Assembly (NCBI RefSeq): GCF_047663525.1
Contig: NC_092590.1
Coordinates: 56,566,001 to 56,630,000 of the forward strand
DNA from: Anas platyrhynchos
Lineage: Eukaryota > Chordata > Aves > Anseriformes > Anatidae
Length of the DNA stretch: 64,000 nucleotides
Direction: 5' to 3'
Positions 63,956 through 64,000 of the stretch are shown piece after piece. How positions within the stretch are numbered: position 1 is the stretch's first letter; each line of letters starts with the position of its first letter. The notes beneath the pieces are model-generated. The model was not told the origin of the DNA. It ran no database searches and saw only the letters and a program-made list of their open reading frames with translations. The position numbers were made by a program, and so were the translations under genes.

Positions 63956-64000
63956 CAGAACACCTTTGCCTTCTTCAGGATTTGGATACTTCACTGTAGG
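63956..64000 (-). CDS. PGM2: PGM2 exon cut by the right edge (PTVKYPNPEEGKGVL)
   Basis: Fifteen in-frame codons reading PTVKYPNPEEGKGVL end at donor CTG|GTAAAT (phase 0). The exon start lies beyond 64,000. If the gene has 14 exons, as in human, this is exon 7. Confidence 0.93.

Larger units (their letters stand above)
56415..64000 (-). other. PGM2: PGM2 gene, 3' half (eight exons; continues beyond the right edge)
   Basis: PGM2 is a cytosolic phosphopentomutase/phosphoglucomutase of the alpha-D-phosphohexomutase family. It interconverts ribose-1-P (or deoxyribose-1-P) and the 5-phosphate, feeding salvaged nucleoside sugars into central metabolism; it also has weaker phosphoglucomutase activity. 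The window encodes 324 residues, roughly positions 289-612 by human numbering (612 aa). Present are the metal-binding loop DPDADR, the sugar-binding loop FEEAIGY and the phosphate-binding RTSGTEPK. The catalytic phosphoserine motif lies in earlier exons off the right edge. All seven internal junctions keep frame with GT-AG signals, and I see no stop or frameshift, so the gene appears functional. Confidence 0.97.

Noticed and set aside
1..64000. CRISPR array, insertion sequence, operon or phage-type system
   Set aside because: The window is vertebrate genomic DNA with spliced genes; no regularly spaced direct repeats or prokaryotic gene clusters are present.

Overview
This window is vertebrate nuclear DNA, almost certainly from a bird. 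Three signs support this: split genes with GT-AG introns, CpG-island promoters, and several CR1 retrotransposon remnants, including a classic avian-type CR1 3' tail near 22.2-22.4 kb. Two genes are clearly recognisable, both on the minus strand: TBC1D1 (its 5' end only) and PGM2 (its 3' half only). Human 4p14 has the same two genes next to each other in the same orientation. The exact species cannot be fixed from the sequence alone.

Layout from high to low coordinates, which is the direction of transcription. The last eight exons of PGM2 (phosphopentomutase/phosphoglucomutase 2) lie at 64,000-56,415. Together they encode 324 residues plus the stop, with every splice phase consistent. About 8 kb of intergenic DNA follows. 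A strong CpG island at about 47.1-47.95 kb is the likely main TBC1D1 promoter, with a non-coding first exon ending at 47,484. Intron 1 runs to 40,909. Exon 2 (40,908-40,394) holds the start codon and the first 139 residues, covering most of the first PTB/PID-like region. Everything from 40,393 to the left edge is best read as the large intron 2, because no later TBC1D1 exon is visible.

The most interesting feature in that intron is a second CpG island at about 16.74-17.26 kb. It carries a minus-strand ATG with an in-frame upstream stop and, after exactly ten codons, a consensus splice donor in the same phase (0) as exon 2. It looks like an alternative first coding exon that would replace the canonical N-terminus of TBC1D1. 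Other intronic content includes an internal CR1 ORF2 fragment, an older CR1/L3-like reverse-transcriptase fragment, several worn MIR-like SINE pieces, simple repeats, a small GATA-motif tandem repeat and a palindromic E-box.

The two genes act in different processes. PGM2 interconverts (deoxy)ribose-1-phosphate and (deoxy)ribose-5-phosphate in nucleoside salvage. TBC1D1 is a Rab GTPase-activating protein that controls GLUT4 vesicle traffic in muscle. I see no operon, mobile island, CRISPR array or novel multigene system. Most open frames outside the listed exons look like chance frames in GC-rich or low-stop DNA.
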